A stretch of 64,000 bases of DNA, from positions 1 through 64,000 of the forward strand of contig ONJS01000021.1 in the NCBI GenBank assembly GCA_900318205.1. Reading direction: 5' to 3'. The translations under genes were made by a program, and so were the position numbers. The first letter of the stretch is position 1, and every line of letters starts with the position of its first letter. Below, piece after piece: positions 32,861 through 41,783 of the stretch. The notes under the pieces are model-generated. The model was not told the origin of the DNA and did no database searches. It was given only the letters and a program-made list of their open reading frames with translations. The stretch comes from an uncultured Prevotellaceae bacterium (lineage in GTDB: Bacteria > Bacteroidota > Bacteroidia > Bacteroidales > Muribaculaceae).

Positions 32861-34027
32861 ATGGCAAAGACAAATAAAATCGCGATCATCTCGGTCATGC
32901 TGTGCTTCTTCTGCATGGGCTTCGTTGACCTCGTAGGTATTGCTTCCAACTATGTGAAAGAAGACCTTGGCCTTTCGGACACGTGGGCTAACCTTTTACC
33001 CTCACTGGTGTTCTTTTGGTTCCTCATCTTCAGCGTTCCCACGGGCATGCTGATGAACAAGATTGGCCGCAAAAAGACTGTATTGCTCTCGTTAGTAGTG
33101 ACCATTCTTTCGCTGATGATTCCGCTGTTCGGTTACAGTTTCCCTGTGATGCTGGTCGCCTTCTCGCTGCTGGGTATTGGTAATGCGCTGATGCAGACCT
33201 CGCTCAACCCGCTGGTATCGACCGTGATGGGTGGCGGCAATCTGGCATCGACATTGACCTTCGGCCAGTTCATCAAGGCCATCGCTTCGTTCATCGCGCC
33301 TTATCTGGCCATGTGGGGAGCCAAGCAGATGATTCCCAGCCTGGGACTTGACTGGCGCGTGCTGTTCGCCATCTTCTTTGTGGTAGGTACTTTCTCGGCT
33401 GTCTTGTTAGGAGTTACCCCCATCCATGAGGAGAAAATCGAGGGCAAGCCTTCAACATTTGGAGAGTGCTTCAAATTGTTGGGCACTCCCATCGTGCTGC
33501 TCTCGTTCCTGGGCATCATGTGCCATGTGGGTATCGACGTGGGTACCAACACCACTGCTCCCAAGATTCTCATGGAGCGTCTGGGCATATCCCTGAATGA
33601 TGCTGCTTTTGCTACCTCACTCTACTTCATCTTCCGTACCATTGGCTGCCTGACGGGCTCGTTCTTCCTGCGCGTGCTCAAGATGAGAACGTTCTTCATC
33701 ATCAGTGTCATCATGATGGCCCTGTCGATGTGCGGTCTGTTCTTCGGTCAGGAGAAGTGGATTCTTTACACCGCTATCGCTCTCGTGGGCTACGGCAACT
33801 CCAACATCTTCTCGATGTGCTTCGCCACGGCTCTCGAATCGATGCCGCAGAAGCAGAACGAGGTGTCTGGTCTGATGATTATGGGCCTGTTTGGCGGTAC
33901 CATCTTCCCGTTCTGCATGGGTCTTGCCAGCGACGCTGTTGGTCAAGCAGGTGCCGTAGCAGTGATGGCCATCGGTGTCATCTACCTGTTCACCTACATC
34001 AAGCAACTCAGCCCCTCTAAACTTTAA
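32861..34027 (+). CDS. MFS sugar permease (FucP-like), probable fructose transporter
   Basis: A 388-residue major facilitator protein with 12 hydrophobic segments and the cytoplasmic motif NKIGRKKT after helix 2. The TSLNPLVS stretch in helix 4 is like that of the FucP/glucose-galactose permease subfamily. Between the periplasmic GH32 and a cytoplasmic fructokinase, it most likely carries free fructose across the inner membrane by proton symport, as BT1758 is placed. It starts 69 bp after the GH32 gene and 15 bp before the kinase. Confidence 0.9.
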   Translation: MAKTNKIAIISVMLCFFCMGFVDLVGIASNYVKEDLGLSDTWANLLPSLVFFWFLIFSVPTGMLMNKIGRKKTVLLSLVVTILSLMIPLFGYSFPVMLVAFSLLGIGNALMQTSLNPLVSTVMGGGNLASTLTFGQFIKAIASFIAPYLAMWGAKQMIPSLGLDWRVLFAIFFVVGTFSAVLLGVTPIHEEKIEGKPSTFGECFKLLGTPIVLLSFLGIMCHVGIDVGTNTTAPKILMERLGISLNDAAFATSLYFIFRTIGCLTGSFFLRVLKMRTFFIISVIMMALSMCGLFFGQEKWILYTAIALVGYGNSNIFSMCFATALESMPQKQNEVSGLMIMGLFGGTIFPFCMGLASDAVGQAGAVAVMAIGVIYLFTYIKQLSPSKL

Positions 34028-34042
34028 ACTCTAAACTAGAAT

Positions 34043-34933
34043 ATGGACAAACGTTATGTAGTGGGCCTGGGCGAGGCCCTGTGGGATGTTCTCCCCGAAG
34101 GTAAGAAACTGGGCGGTGCCCCTGCCAACTTCGCCTATCATGCTGGACAGTTCCTGGGTAGTGACAATGCTATCGCCATCAGTGCACTGGGCGAGGACAA
34201 ACTCGCCGAGGAGACCATCAACGCCCTTGAGGAACATGGTCTGAAGTACCTCATGCCGCGTGTGCCTTATCCCACCGGCACCGTGCAGGTAACACTTGAT
34301 GAGCAGGGTATTCCCACCTACGACATTAAGGAAAATGTGGCATGGGACAATATCCCCTTCACGCCCGAGATTGAGGAGATTGCACGCAACTGCCGCGCCG
34401 TGTGCTACGGTTCACTGGCACAGCGCAACGTCGTTTCACGCGAGAACATCCAGCGTTTTCTGGATGCAACTCCTGGCGACTGCATGAAGATCTTTGACAT
34501 CAACCTCCGTCAGCAGTTCTATAATAAGGAGATTATTCAAGAGTCATTGCGCCGCTGCAATGTCCTCAAGATCAACGATGAGGAGTTGGTGATCATTGGC
34601 CGCATGTTCGGTTATCCTGGTCTTGACATGGAGAACAAGTGCTGGCTCATTCTGGGCAAGTACAATCTCGACATGTTGGTACTCACCTGTGGCACCAACG
34701 GTTCCTATGTGTTTAAGCCCGGCGAGATGTCCTTCCAGGCGACTCCCAAGGTTGAGGTGGCTGATACCGTTGGCGCCGGTGACTCGTTCACTGGTTCCTT
34801 CTGCGCCGCTGTCCTGGCAGGCAAACCCATCCATGAGGCCCACAAACTTGCAGTAGAGGTGAGCGCCTACGTCTGCACGCAGAACGGCGCCATGCCTACC
34901 ATGACTCCCGAGCTCCTCGCCGCAGCCAAGTAA
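34043..34933 (+). CDS. PfkB-family fructokinase
   Basis: A 296-residue ribokinase-fold sugar kinase. It has the N-terminal LGGAPANFAYH signature, NLRQQFY in the centre, and the C-terminal DTVGAGDSFTGSF signature with catalytic base D247. It phosphorylates the fructose delivered by the upstream permease so it can enter glycolysis; in order and type it matches the fructokinase BT1757. It is the last gene of operon 2, followed by a terminator. Confidence 0.93.
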   Translation: MDKRYVVGLGEALWDVLPEGKKLGGAPANFAYHAGQFLGSDNAIAISALGEDKLAEETINALEEHGLKYLMPRVPYPTGTVQVTLDEQGIPTYDIKENVAWDNIPFTPEIEEIARNCRAVCYGSLAQRNVVSRENIQRFLDATPGDCMKIFDINLRQQFYNKEIIQESLRRCNVLKINDEELVIIGRMFGYPGLDMENKCWLILGKYNLDMLVLTCGTNGSYVFKPGEMSFQATPKVEVADTVGAGDSFTGSFCAAVLAGKPIHEAHKLAVEVSAYVCTQNGAMPTMTPELLAAAK

Positions 34934-34959
34934 AGCAAATACCTGCTCACTAAATAAAT

Positions 34960-35000
34960 GGATCCGACTGGAATCAATCTAGCCGGGTCCGTTTTCTTTT
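34960..35000 (+). terminator. Terminator of the fructan operon
   Basis: GGATCCGACT (34960-34969) pairs with AGCCGGGTCC (34981-34990) with one wobble and one mismatch; GTTTTCTTTT follows. Confidence 0.7.
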
Positions 35001-35132
35001 CCATGTGGGCGTTGCAATGGCGCTGCCGTGAGTAACGTTTGCCCGTCAATCACCTGTAGAGGGTCTTTAGCAGGCATGACTGCTGGAAACGGTGGTTGCA
35101 TTTTTGTTTTGCACCTTTTTGGGGTTTGGTTG

Positions 35133-35163
35133 TTGCGCTTTTTCTTGTGTTTTTGTACTTTTG
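35133..35163 (+). promoter_or_regulatory. Promoter of secreted dockerin-tagged protein
   Basis: TTG (35133-35135) and TACTTTTG (35156-35163) with a 20-bp spacer, giving a leader of about 85 nt. Confidence 0.65.
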
Positions 35164-35253
35164 TGGGTGATTGTTGACGGCTTTGTTTCTGATGTTGAAA
35201 TAGAGAATCAACCTGTTGTTATTTACATGGTTAACATTTAAACTCCTTTGATT

Positions 35254-36138
35254 ATGAAGAAATTATTATCTCTCCTTTTTGTTGCTGTACTGACCATGTC
35301 AGCCCATGCCCAGTTCCTCGGTTGGATAGAGGTGGGAGACTATTACAACCCCACCGAGATTTACAACGGTTCCTACTTTGATATGGCACCGACTAACTTC
35401 TATTTGGCTCATACTGGTGTCCAGATGATTTATACGCCCGATCTGCTGACCAACATGGCAGGCAAGGATGGTGTGAAGATCAAGTACCTGAACTTCAAGT
35501 TCAGCAGTGAATCATTTGAGGCGATTGTCCGCAATGCAAAGATTTATCTTCAGGAAATCGATGCCACCGAGTTTGCCATTAATGAGAATGGCGTAAAACA
35601 GTTCTTCACCTTCGGCGACCTTGTTGCCGAAGGCCGGTATGAAATAGATTTGTATGACTTCTATGGCGAGGACCATTCCCTTGTTATGGAAATAGAAGAG
35701 CCATTCAACTTCACGCTAGGCAAGAGTTTGCTCGTGACCATCGTATTTGATGCCGAGGATGATGACAACTGCACCATGGGCAGCGACTACGCACCCTTCT
35801 ACACCTCGGGAATTCGTGGCAAGGCGATGACCTACACCGACAACTGGACCAGCTTTGTCGATTATGCCATGAGTGACCAATTCCCTGATGCAACCGCCAT
35901 GCAGGGCTGTGGTACCAACGTAGAACTGCCCGTTACCGAGATTGGTTACACCTATGAGAGGATGCTCGGCGATGCCAACGGCGACGCTAATATAAGTATC
36001 GCTGATGTGACTGCTCTGATTAACTTCCTGTTGAGCGGTGATCCCACTGGTTTCTACGAGGTGAATGCCGATATTAATGAGGATGGCAAAACCAGCATTG
36101 CCGACGTCACCTCGCTCATCAGCATGCTGTTGAACTAA
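35254..36138 (+). CDS. Small secreted protein with dockerin-like tail
   Basis: A 294-residue protein starting at ATG 35254 (TTG 35248 is in frame but weaker). Signal peptide 1-20 (ends AHA), a single beta-sandwich domain (about 22-225) rich in aromatic residues and with an SLVMEIEEPFNF strand, then two dockerin-like repeats (DANGDANISIADV and DINEDGKTSIADV) to the end. No enzyme motif is visible. The tail is the same type as on the genes at 3697, 6860, 19769 and 39988. Confidence 0.75.
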   Translation: MKKLLSLLFVAVLTMSAHAQFLGWIEVGDYYNPTEIYNGSYFDMAPTNFYLAHTGVQMIYTPDLLTNMAGKDGVKIKYLNFKFSSESFEAIVRNAKIYLQEIDATEFAINENGVKQFFTFGDLVAEGRYEIDLYDFYGEDHSLVMEIEEPFNFTLGKSLLVTIVFDAEDDDNCTMGSDYAPFYTSGIRGKAMTYTDNWTSFVDYAMSDQFPDATAMQGCGTNVELPVTEIGYTYERMLGDANGDANISIADVTALINFLLSGDPTGFYEVNADINEDGKTSIADVTSLISMLLN

Positions 36139-36181
36139 TACTGGCTGTCCAACTTAGATTATAGAATTGTGCTATAACCCA

Positions 36182-36221
36182 ATCCCTCGCGCTCGATGAT
36201 GGGCGTGAGGGATCTTCTTTT
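36182..36221 (+). terminator. Intrinsic terminator
   Basis: ATCCCTCGCGCTC pairs with GGGCGTGAGGGAT (two wobbles) around a 5-nt loop and is followed by CTTCTTTTC. The outer arm ATCCCTC/GAGGGAT is the same as in the terminator at 5512. Confidence 0.8.
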
Positions 36222-36289
36222 CTGAGAGAGTGTGATTTGTCTAAAGACTGCGTTTGAGATGATTTATTCACTTTTTTTATCTTGACAGG

Positions 36290-36319
36290 TTGATAAATCG
36301 GGAATTATATGTAAATTTG
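36290..36319 (+). promoter_or_regulatory. Promoter of the multi-cofactor oxidoreductase
   Basis: TTG (36290-36292) and TAAATTTG (36312-36319), spacer 19 bp. The leader to ATG 36542 would be about 220 nt and holds a CTCCC/GGGAG hairpin at 36488-36500. Confidence 0.65.
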
Positions 36320-36541
36320 CCATGTCGTCAGAGTTTTTGTTTAGTTTTGATTTGTTTGCAGCACTCAAATAGATGAAATCTCTGACGTGGTGACATATGT
36401 GCAACTTCTTGTTGTACAGTGTGTTATATTTTAAAAAATTCACCCAAGTGCTGCTTGACTTATGAATTAAAAAGAATTACCGTTACCCTCCCGTCGGGAG
36501 ATGAAATGACTCTAAAAACAATAACCATTAAACCAGTTATC

Positions 36542-39500
36542 ATGTATAAAATAGAAAATCATCCTATTCTTGACCTTCCAAAAGAGGAATATGTGGAATT
36601 CCAGTTTGAGGGGAGAACAGTTCGTGGCCAGAAAGGCAAAACCATTGCTGCAGCCCTTCATCAGGCCGGACTGATTGTACACAGCCACAGTACCACCGGA
36701 CGCAACCGTAGCCTGGAGTGCGGTATCGGCAAGTGCGGTGCCTGTGAAATGCTTGTTGACGGCCAGGTGCGCCGCATCTGCATCACCAGTGTTGACGGTG
36801 TGAAAGAGGTGCGCGAGATTCCCAAGGACTACATGCCCGAGGTCAAGGCCCGTTCAGCCAGCGAAACCAAGATTTATAAGACTACGGTAGCCATCATCGG
36901 TGGCGGTCCTGCCGGTCTGGCATGCCGCGAGCAACTCACTGCACTGGGAATCCCCAACATTGTGGTGGACAACAACGCAACCGAGGGTGGTCAGTTCAAT
37001 ATGCAGACCCATCAGTTCTTCTTCTTTGAGAAAGAGCAGAAGTTCGGTGGTATGCGCGGTTTTGACATTGCCAAAACACTCGCCGGCGACAACCATGACG
37101 GCATCCTGCTCAACAACACCGTGTGGGACTTGCTCGAAGGTCGCCGCATCGCCTTGAAGAATATCGTTACCCAAGAGGTAAGCTATATCGACGCCGACCA
37201 TCTGGTAGTGGCTACTGGTGCCGTGCCGTTCATGCCCGTGTTTGAGAACGATGACGTGCCCGGTGTTTACACCGCCGCCGTATTCCAGAAGATGATGAAC
37301 CAGGAGCACACCCTGCTGGGCAAGCGCGTGCTCACCGTGGGTGCCGGCAACATCGGCTACCTCACCAGCTATCAGGCCATGCAGGCAGGTGCAACCATCA
37401 AGGCGATCATCGAGGGTATGGACCATGAGGGTGGCTTCCCCGTGCAGGCCAACCGCGTGCGCCGTCTGGGCATCCCCATCATGACATCTCATGTGCTCAT
37501 CCGCGCGATTCCCAACGAGGACTACACCGGCGTTACCGGTGCCGTGATTGCCGAGTGCAAGAATTTCCAGCCTATTCCTGGTACCGAGCGCGTGATTGAC
37601 GACATCGACATCATCAACATCTGCACGGGTCTGATTCCCGATAACCAGTTGCTCGTGAAGGGCCGTTCAGTCTTCGGTCGCAACGTTTATGGTGCTGGCG
37701 ATGCCGTTCGCATCGGTGAAGGTACCAGTGCTGTGCTCCGTGGCCGTCAGGTGGCCTATGAGGTGGCTCAGGAGATGGGTCTCCGTTTCTCCTATGAGGA
37801 TTATCTGGAAGTTTCCCGCCAGTATATCGACTCGCAGCAGCGTCCCGTGCGCCTGCTCGACGCACCGCGCGTCCCCGATGAGGAGCGCATGGCTCTGAAG
37901 CCCTATGTGCAGATTAACTGTCTCTATGGCTTTGCCTGCAATCCCTGTACCTTTGCCTGTCCGCAGGGTGCCATCACCAAACCCACCACGTCGTCGGTAC
38001 CGATGGTTGACTACGACAAGTGTATCGGCTGTATGCAGTGTGTGAACCACTGTCCCGGTCTCGCCATCTTCGGCTACGACAAGCGCAAGAATATTGTGTT
38101 CCTGCCTGTAGAGTATGAGGTGGAAGAGGGCAAGGAAGTCTTCCTGGTTGATGACAACGGCGCCAAGGTGGGCGAGGGCACCATCGAGAAAGTGCTCAAG
38201 AAAGACAACAAGACCAATGTCGCCCGCGTTCAGGCTACCCAGGTAGAAGACCTGAATCAAGTGAAGGGTTTCATCCTCAAGGAGCGCTATCCCGAGCCTC
38301 TGAACCTGCGACCCCTCACCGATCCCAAGGAGGGCAAGTCATTCGTCTGCCACTGCGAGGATGTAGATGTGAAGACCCTGTTGGCTGTGATTGGCGACCG
38401 CAAGTATATCTCGGTGGACGAACTCAAGCACACGACCCGCATGGGTATGGGTCCCTGCCGCGGCAAGCGCTGCGTATCGCGTGCCAAACAGATCCTGCGT
38501 GCCCATGGCATCGAGGTGACCGGCGACAGCACGCCGCGTGCCCCGTTGGCCAACCAGGTCACCCTGGGCGATGTTTACAACGGTGAGAGCAAGGAAACCT
38601 TCGTCTTTGAACACGGTTCCGTCATGGAGAAAGCCGAGACCGAAATCATCGTTGCCGGTGGTGGTATGGCAGGTAGCGCCGCATTCCGTTACTTTGCCGA
38701 GGCCGGCAAGCGCGTCATCCTGGTCAACTATGACCGTGGTTCGACTTGGCGCTGCATCGGTGGCGGTCGTCCCGCATTCTCTAACCCCGACATCAGCGAC
38801 ATCGCTATGCACAACCTGGAAATCTTCCGTGACGACCAGCAGCACTGCAACATCGACCTGAAGATGACACGTTATGTCAACCTCGTGCATGACGATGCTA
38901 CCTATCGTTCCCTTGACGCTTCTCGCGCCTGGAGCGAAGCCTTCATGATTGACCGCAAGGACTTCACCAAGGTGATCTCGCCTTACTGGAATCCTAACGA
39001 TAACATCTACAGTCACGCTTTGATTTCAGAGAATTGCTGGCAAGCCACGCCGGGTCGCACCATCGACTATGTGCGCAATGTGGGTAAGCAGCATGGTGGC
39101 GAGGTGCTCGAGGATTGCGAGGTGCTGAGCGTTCAGCGTGTGGGTGACAAATACCGCGTGCTGGTGCGCCGCCACGATAAGCACTATGTGGAATACACTT
39201 GCGACCACTTTGTCAACGCCATGGGTTGGGGCTCAGAGAAATTTGCTGACATGCTCGGCATCGACACTCAGCTCTATCCTGTCAAGCACCAGGCATTCAT
39301 CACCCGCCGTCTGCCCAACATGGGTGTCAACGGCGACTCGCTCGACATGATTATCGACCGCCGTCACTACAAGGGCTTCAACGCCGTCTATGGACAACAG
39401 TTCCTGCACACCGGTCAGATTATCGGTTGTGCATCGCCCGACTGTGACCCCTATGAGGCTCGCCAGAACCTGAAGTACAACAGCCAGGCCTTCCTCAAGA

Positions 39501-39763
39501 TCGTCAGCGAGATGTTCGCCCAGTGGATTCCCAACTTGGCAAATGTCGGTTTCCATGCCGTTTGGGCTGGTTACTACATCGAGCCGCGCTACATCATCGA
39601 TCCCGAAGTGGGTCTGCTCACCGGTCTGCGTGGTCACGGCTTCATGCTCGGCCAGTACCTTGCCAAGCTCTATGTGGACAAGTATCTGGGCAAGCCCGTT
39701 CCCGAATACATGAAGGACCTCGCCATCGGCGGCAAGGGCCTTAGCGAGAACGCCTTCCAGTAA
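36542..39763 (+). CDS. Multi-cofactor flavoenzyme: fused ferredoxin, two flavoprotein and Fe-S modules (HcnABC/opine oxidase-like)
   Basis: A 1073-residue fusion from ATG 36542; the frame opens earlier (36419), but the family-like sequence begins at MYKIENHPI. Modules in order: a 2Fe-2S ferredoxin domain (about 10-95, LECGIGKCGACEM); an FAD/NAD(P) disulfide-reductase-type domain (about 115-430, VAIIGGGPAGLAC); a two-cluster 4Fe-4S segment (about 459-512, CNPCTFACP and CIGCMQCVNHCPG); a BFD-like 2Fe-2S domain (about 600-650, CHCED and GPCRGKRC); and a DAO-type flavin oxidase domain (about 700-1073, IIVAGGGMAGSAA). The modules match separate subunits of hydrogen cyanide synthase, opine oxidase and sarcosine oxidase. 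It probably oxidises an amine or imino acid and passes electrons internally; the substrate is unknown. It stands alone. Confidence 0.85.
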   Translation: MYKIENHPILDLPKEEYVEFQFEGRTVRGQKGKTIAAALHQAGLIVHSHSTTGRNRSLECGIGKCGACEMLVDGQVRRICITSVDGVKEVREIPKDYMPEVKARSASETKIYKTTVAIIGGGPAGLACREQLTALGIPNIVVDNNATEGGQFNMQTHQFFFFEKEQKFGGMRGFDIAKTLAGDNHDGILLNNTVWDLLEGRRIALKNIVTQEVSYIDADHLVVATGAVPFMPVFENDDVPGVYTAAVFQKMMNQEHTLLGKRVLTVGAGNIGYLTSYQAMQAGATIKAIIEGMDHEGGFPVQANRVRRLGIPIMTSHVLIRAIPNEDYTGVTGAVIAECKNFQPIPGTERVIDDIDIINICTGLIPDNQLLVKGRSVFGRNVYGAGDAVRIGEGTSAVLRGRQVAYEVAQEMGLRFSYEDYLEVSRQYIDSQQRPVRLLDAPRVPDEERMALKPYVQINCLYGFACNPCTFACPQGAITKPTTSSVPMVDYDKCIGCMQCVNHCPGLAIFGYDKRKNIVFLPVEYEVEEGKEVFLVDDNGAKVGEGTIEKVLKKDNKTNVARVQATQVEDLNQVKGFILKERYPEPLNLRPLTDPKEGKSFVCHCEDVDVKTLLAVIGDRKYISVDELKHTTRMGMGPCRGKRCVSRAKQILRAHGIEVTGDSTPRAPLANQVTLGDVYNGESKETFVFEHGSVMEKAETEIIVAGGGMAGSAAFRYFAEAGKRVILVNYDRGSTWRCIGGGRPAFSNPDISDIAMHNLEIFRDDQQHCNIDLKMTRYVNLVHDDATYRSLDASRAWSEAFMIDRKDFTKVISPYWNPNDNIYSHALISENCWQATPGRTIDYVRNVGKQHGGEVLEDCEVLSVQRVGDKYRVLVRRHDKHYVEYTCDHFVNAMGWGSEKFADMLGIDTQLYPVKHQAFITRRLPNMGVNGDSLDMIIDRRHYKGFNAVYGQQFLHTGQIIGCASPDCDPYEARQNLKYNSQAFLKIVSEMFAQWIPNLANVGFHAVWAGYYIEPRYIIDPEVGLLTGLRGHGFMLGQYLAKLYVDKYLGKPVPEYMKDLAIGGKGLSENAFQ

Positions 39764-39790
39764 GCATCTGGCTCAATAGCGAGAATTAAA

Positions 39791-39830
39791 GCGCCCTCCG
39801 AAAGTTGGACAAAAGACTTTCGGAGGGCGC
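39791..39830. terminator. Strong 15-bp hairpin after the oxidoreductase
   Basis: GCGCCCTCCGAAAGT pairs perfectly with ACTTTCGGAGGGCGC around a 10-nt loop. No T tract is adjacent (first T run 13 bp later), so termination may be less sharp, but the stem is very stable. Confidence 0.7.
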
Positions 39831-39886
39831 ACTATATTGTTGCGTTTTTCTTATTGTAAATGGGCATTGATTGGGAGTATTTTTGT

Positions 39887-39894
39887 AATTTTGT
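39887..39894 (+). promoter_or_regulatory. -7 box of secreted dockerin-tagged protein
   Basis: TAATTTTG fits TAnnTTTG; no TTG lies at the ideal -33 distance (nearest gives 16 bp). Leader about 90 nt. Confidence 0.45.
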
Positions 39895-39987
39895 AGCGAG
39901 AAAGAGACAAGTTGCAATACTTGATGTTTAACCTGATTATAAACCCACTTGTTATTCACATAATTAACTTTTAATTCTTTCAGATTT

Positions 39988-41505
39988 ATGAAGAAATTGT
40001 TTTCTCTCCTTTTTGTCGCTCTGCTGACCCTGTCGGCATGGGCAGACACGGTTGTGACTGTTGATTTCAACGCTCAGGGTTGGAGCACCAACACACTGGT
40101 GACCGACCTCACAATTGATGGCGTGAAGTTGACCTTTGACAAGGGTACTAACGCCAACAACAAGCCCACCTATTATACCAATACCTCAGGTGGTGCCCTG
40201 CGTCTCTATGGCGGTAACACGATGACCGTTACTGCTCCTTTTAATCTCAAAAAGATTGACTTCACGTTCCTGTCGGGTGAAGGCAGCAACGACATCTTGA
40301 GCGATGTGGGCAACTACAATAAGGCTGGCAAGCAGTGGACCATCGGTTCCTCTGATCCTTCCACCGATGTTGTGTTCACCATTGACGGCACCTCTGGCCA
40401 CCGCCGCATCCAGACGCTCGTCATCACCATGGAAGATGCCGAGCCTTTTACCGAGCTGGTAGCACCGGTATTCAATCCCAATGGCGGTGAGTTCTCCGGC
40501 AGTCTGGAGGTGACTCTGACCTGTCCCACCGAGAATAGTTCTATCTTCTACTGGATTGGTACCGAAGAAGAGCAGAGCGATTGGATCTACTACAATGGCC
40601 CGTTCTATGTTACCGAAACCACGACCTACACCGCCGTTTCCACCAAGGGTGACGAGATCAGCGACTGCGTGACTGTTACCTTCACCAAGGTAGAGCAGAC
40701 CGTCGAGGCTCCCGTCTTCACACCTGCAGCCGGTGGCTTTGATGATCGCATTGATGTAACCTTGACCTGCGCCACCCCCAATGCCAAGATTTACTACAGT
40801 CTGGACAATGAGCTGTGGAGCCAGTATGAGGATCCCATCCCCGTAACCGATGACATCACCATCTGGGCCAAGGCCAAGGTGGGTGACGTGGAGAGCGAGG
40901 TAGTCAGCGCTACCTACACCAAGAATCCTGCCACCACTGTTGAGGTAACCTTCGACGGTGAGATTGACAAGGGCAACAGCACCGGCTCCCGTGAGTCCTA
41001 TACTGTTGTGAAGGACCCCGTGACCATGTTTGTTGGCGACGGTCTGGTTTCCAGCGACCATTACCGCATCTATTCGGGCTCTGAGTTCAAGTTCACCTCG
41101 ACTGGTGCCCCCATCATCAGGATTGACTTCAATGGCATCAGCGGTTACACCCCCAGCGGTATGGGCATGGCAGCAGGCCAGTCTGGTACCTACAACTCCA
41201 GCGGCACCCAAGGTTATTGGGAGGGCAGTGCTCAGGAAGTAGCATTCAAGTTGTATGCTCAGGTACGCTGCTATACCATTACTGTAACTCTTGCCGGCGA
41301 AGCTCCTTACCTGCGCGGCGACGTTGACAACAGTGGTGATGTGAAGATTGCCGACGTATCGGCGCTGATCAGCTATCTGCTCAGCGGTGACGCATCTACT
41401 GTCAACGTTAATGCTGCTGACTGCGACATGAATGGCGAAGTCAAGATTGCCGATGTATCGGCACTGATCAGCTACTTGTTGAGTGGCGAGTGGAGTGCTG
41501 AATAA
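39988..41505 (+). CDS. Secreted beta-rich protein with dockerin-like tail, paralogue of the gene at 3697
   Basis: A 505-residue secreted protein. Signal peptide 1-19 (ends AWA). Residues 20-150 are the beta domain also found twice in the 3697 protein (TDLTIDGVKLTFDKGTN, LRLYGGNTMTV). Two chitobiase-C-terminal-like segments follow (about 150-235 and 235-315; CPTENSSIFYWI, CATPNAKIYYSL), then a C-terminal beta domain (320-430) and two dockerin-like repeats (GDVDNSGDVKIADV, CDMNGEVKIADV). The dockerin-coding DNA is very close to that of 3697, pointing to recent duplication or conversion. It is likely a surface or matrix protein; no catalytic residues are recognised. Confidence 0.75.
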   Translation: MKKLFSLLFVALLTLSAWADTVVTVDFNAQGWSTNTLVTDLTIDGVKLTFDKGTNANNKPTYYTNTSGGALRLYGGNTMTVTAPFNLKKIDFTFLSGEGSNDILSDVGNYNKAGKQWTIGSSDPSTDVVFTIDGTSGHRRIQTLVITMEDAEPFTELVAPVFNPNGGEFSGSLEVTLTCPTENSSIFYWIGTEEEQSDWIYYNGPFYVTETTTYTAVSTKGDEISDCVTVTFTKVEQTVEAPVFTPAAGGFDDRIDVTLTCATPNAKIYYSLDNELWSQYEDPIPVTDDITIWAKAKVGDVESEVVSATYTKNPATTVEVTFDGEIDKGNSTGSRESYTVVKDPVTMFVGDGLVSSDHYRIYSGSEFKFTSTGAPIIRIDFNGISGYTPSGMGMAAGQSGTYNSSGTQGYWEGSAQEVAFKLYAQVRCYTITVTLAGEAPYLRGDVDNSGDVKIADVSALISYLLSGDASTVNVNAADCDMNGEVKIADVSALISYLLSGEWSAE

Positions 41506-41536
41506 ACCAGCGCTTGTTGATTGAGCCTTAAAGTAT

Positions 41537-41572
41537 AGAGCCGGGCACTCCTCGTGAAGGGTGCCCGGCTCT
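41537..41572 (+). terminator. GC-rich terminator hairpin
   Basis: AGAGCCGGGCAC pairs with GTGCCCGGCTCT, with further inner pairing (CCT/AGG). The following GTTGTATGG is not T-rich. Confidence 0.65.
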
Positions 41573-41692
41573 GTTGTATGGTGACGGGAATGACAAGCAA
41601 CTCAGTCGAGAGACTCGTCAGGTAGGGCATAGGTTTTTCCTGGCAACACTGTTTTTTAAAATGTTTTGTTTCTTTTTATTATAGATAATGTG

Positions 41693-41700
41693 TATCTTTG
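41693..41700 (+). promoter_or_regulatory. -7 box of patatin-like gene
   Basis: TATCTTTG, a perfect -7 element. The nearest upstream TTTG is 24 bp away, longer than usual. Leader about 80 nt. Confidence 0.5.
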
Positions 41701-41783
41701 CAGAGGTTACAATGCTGTAATCGATTCCATCATGGAAGGAGTCGCCAGAGGCTTTAATTGTTGACTTTAATCCTTCATTTGTT

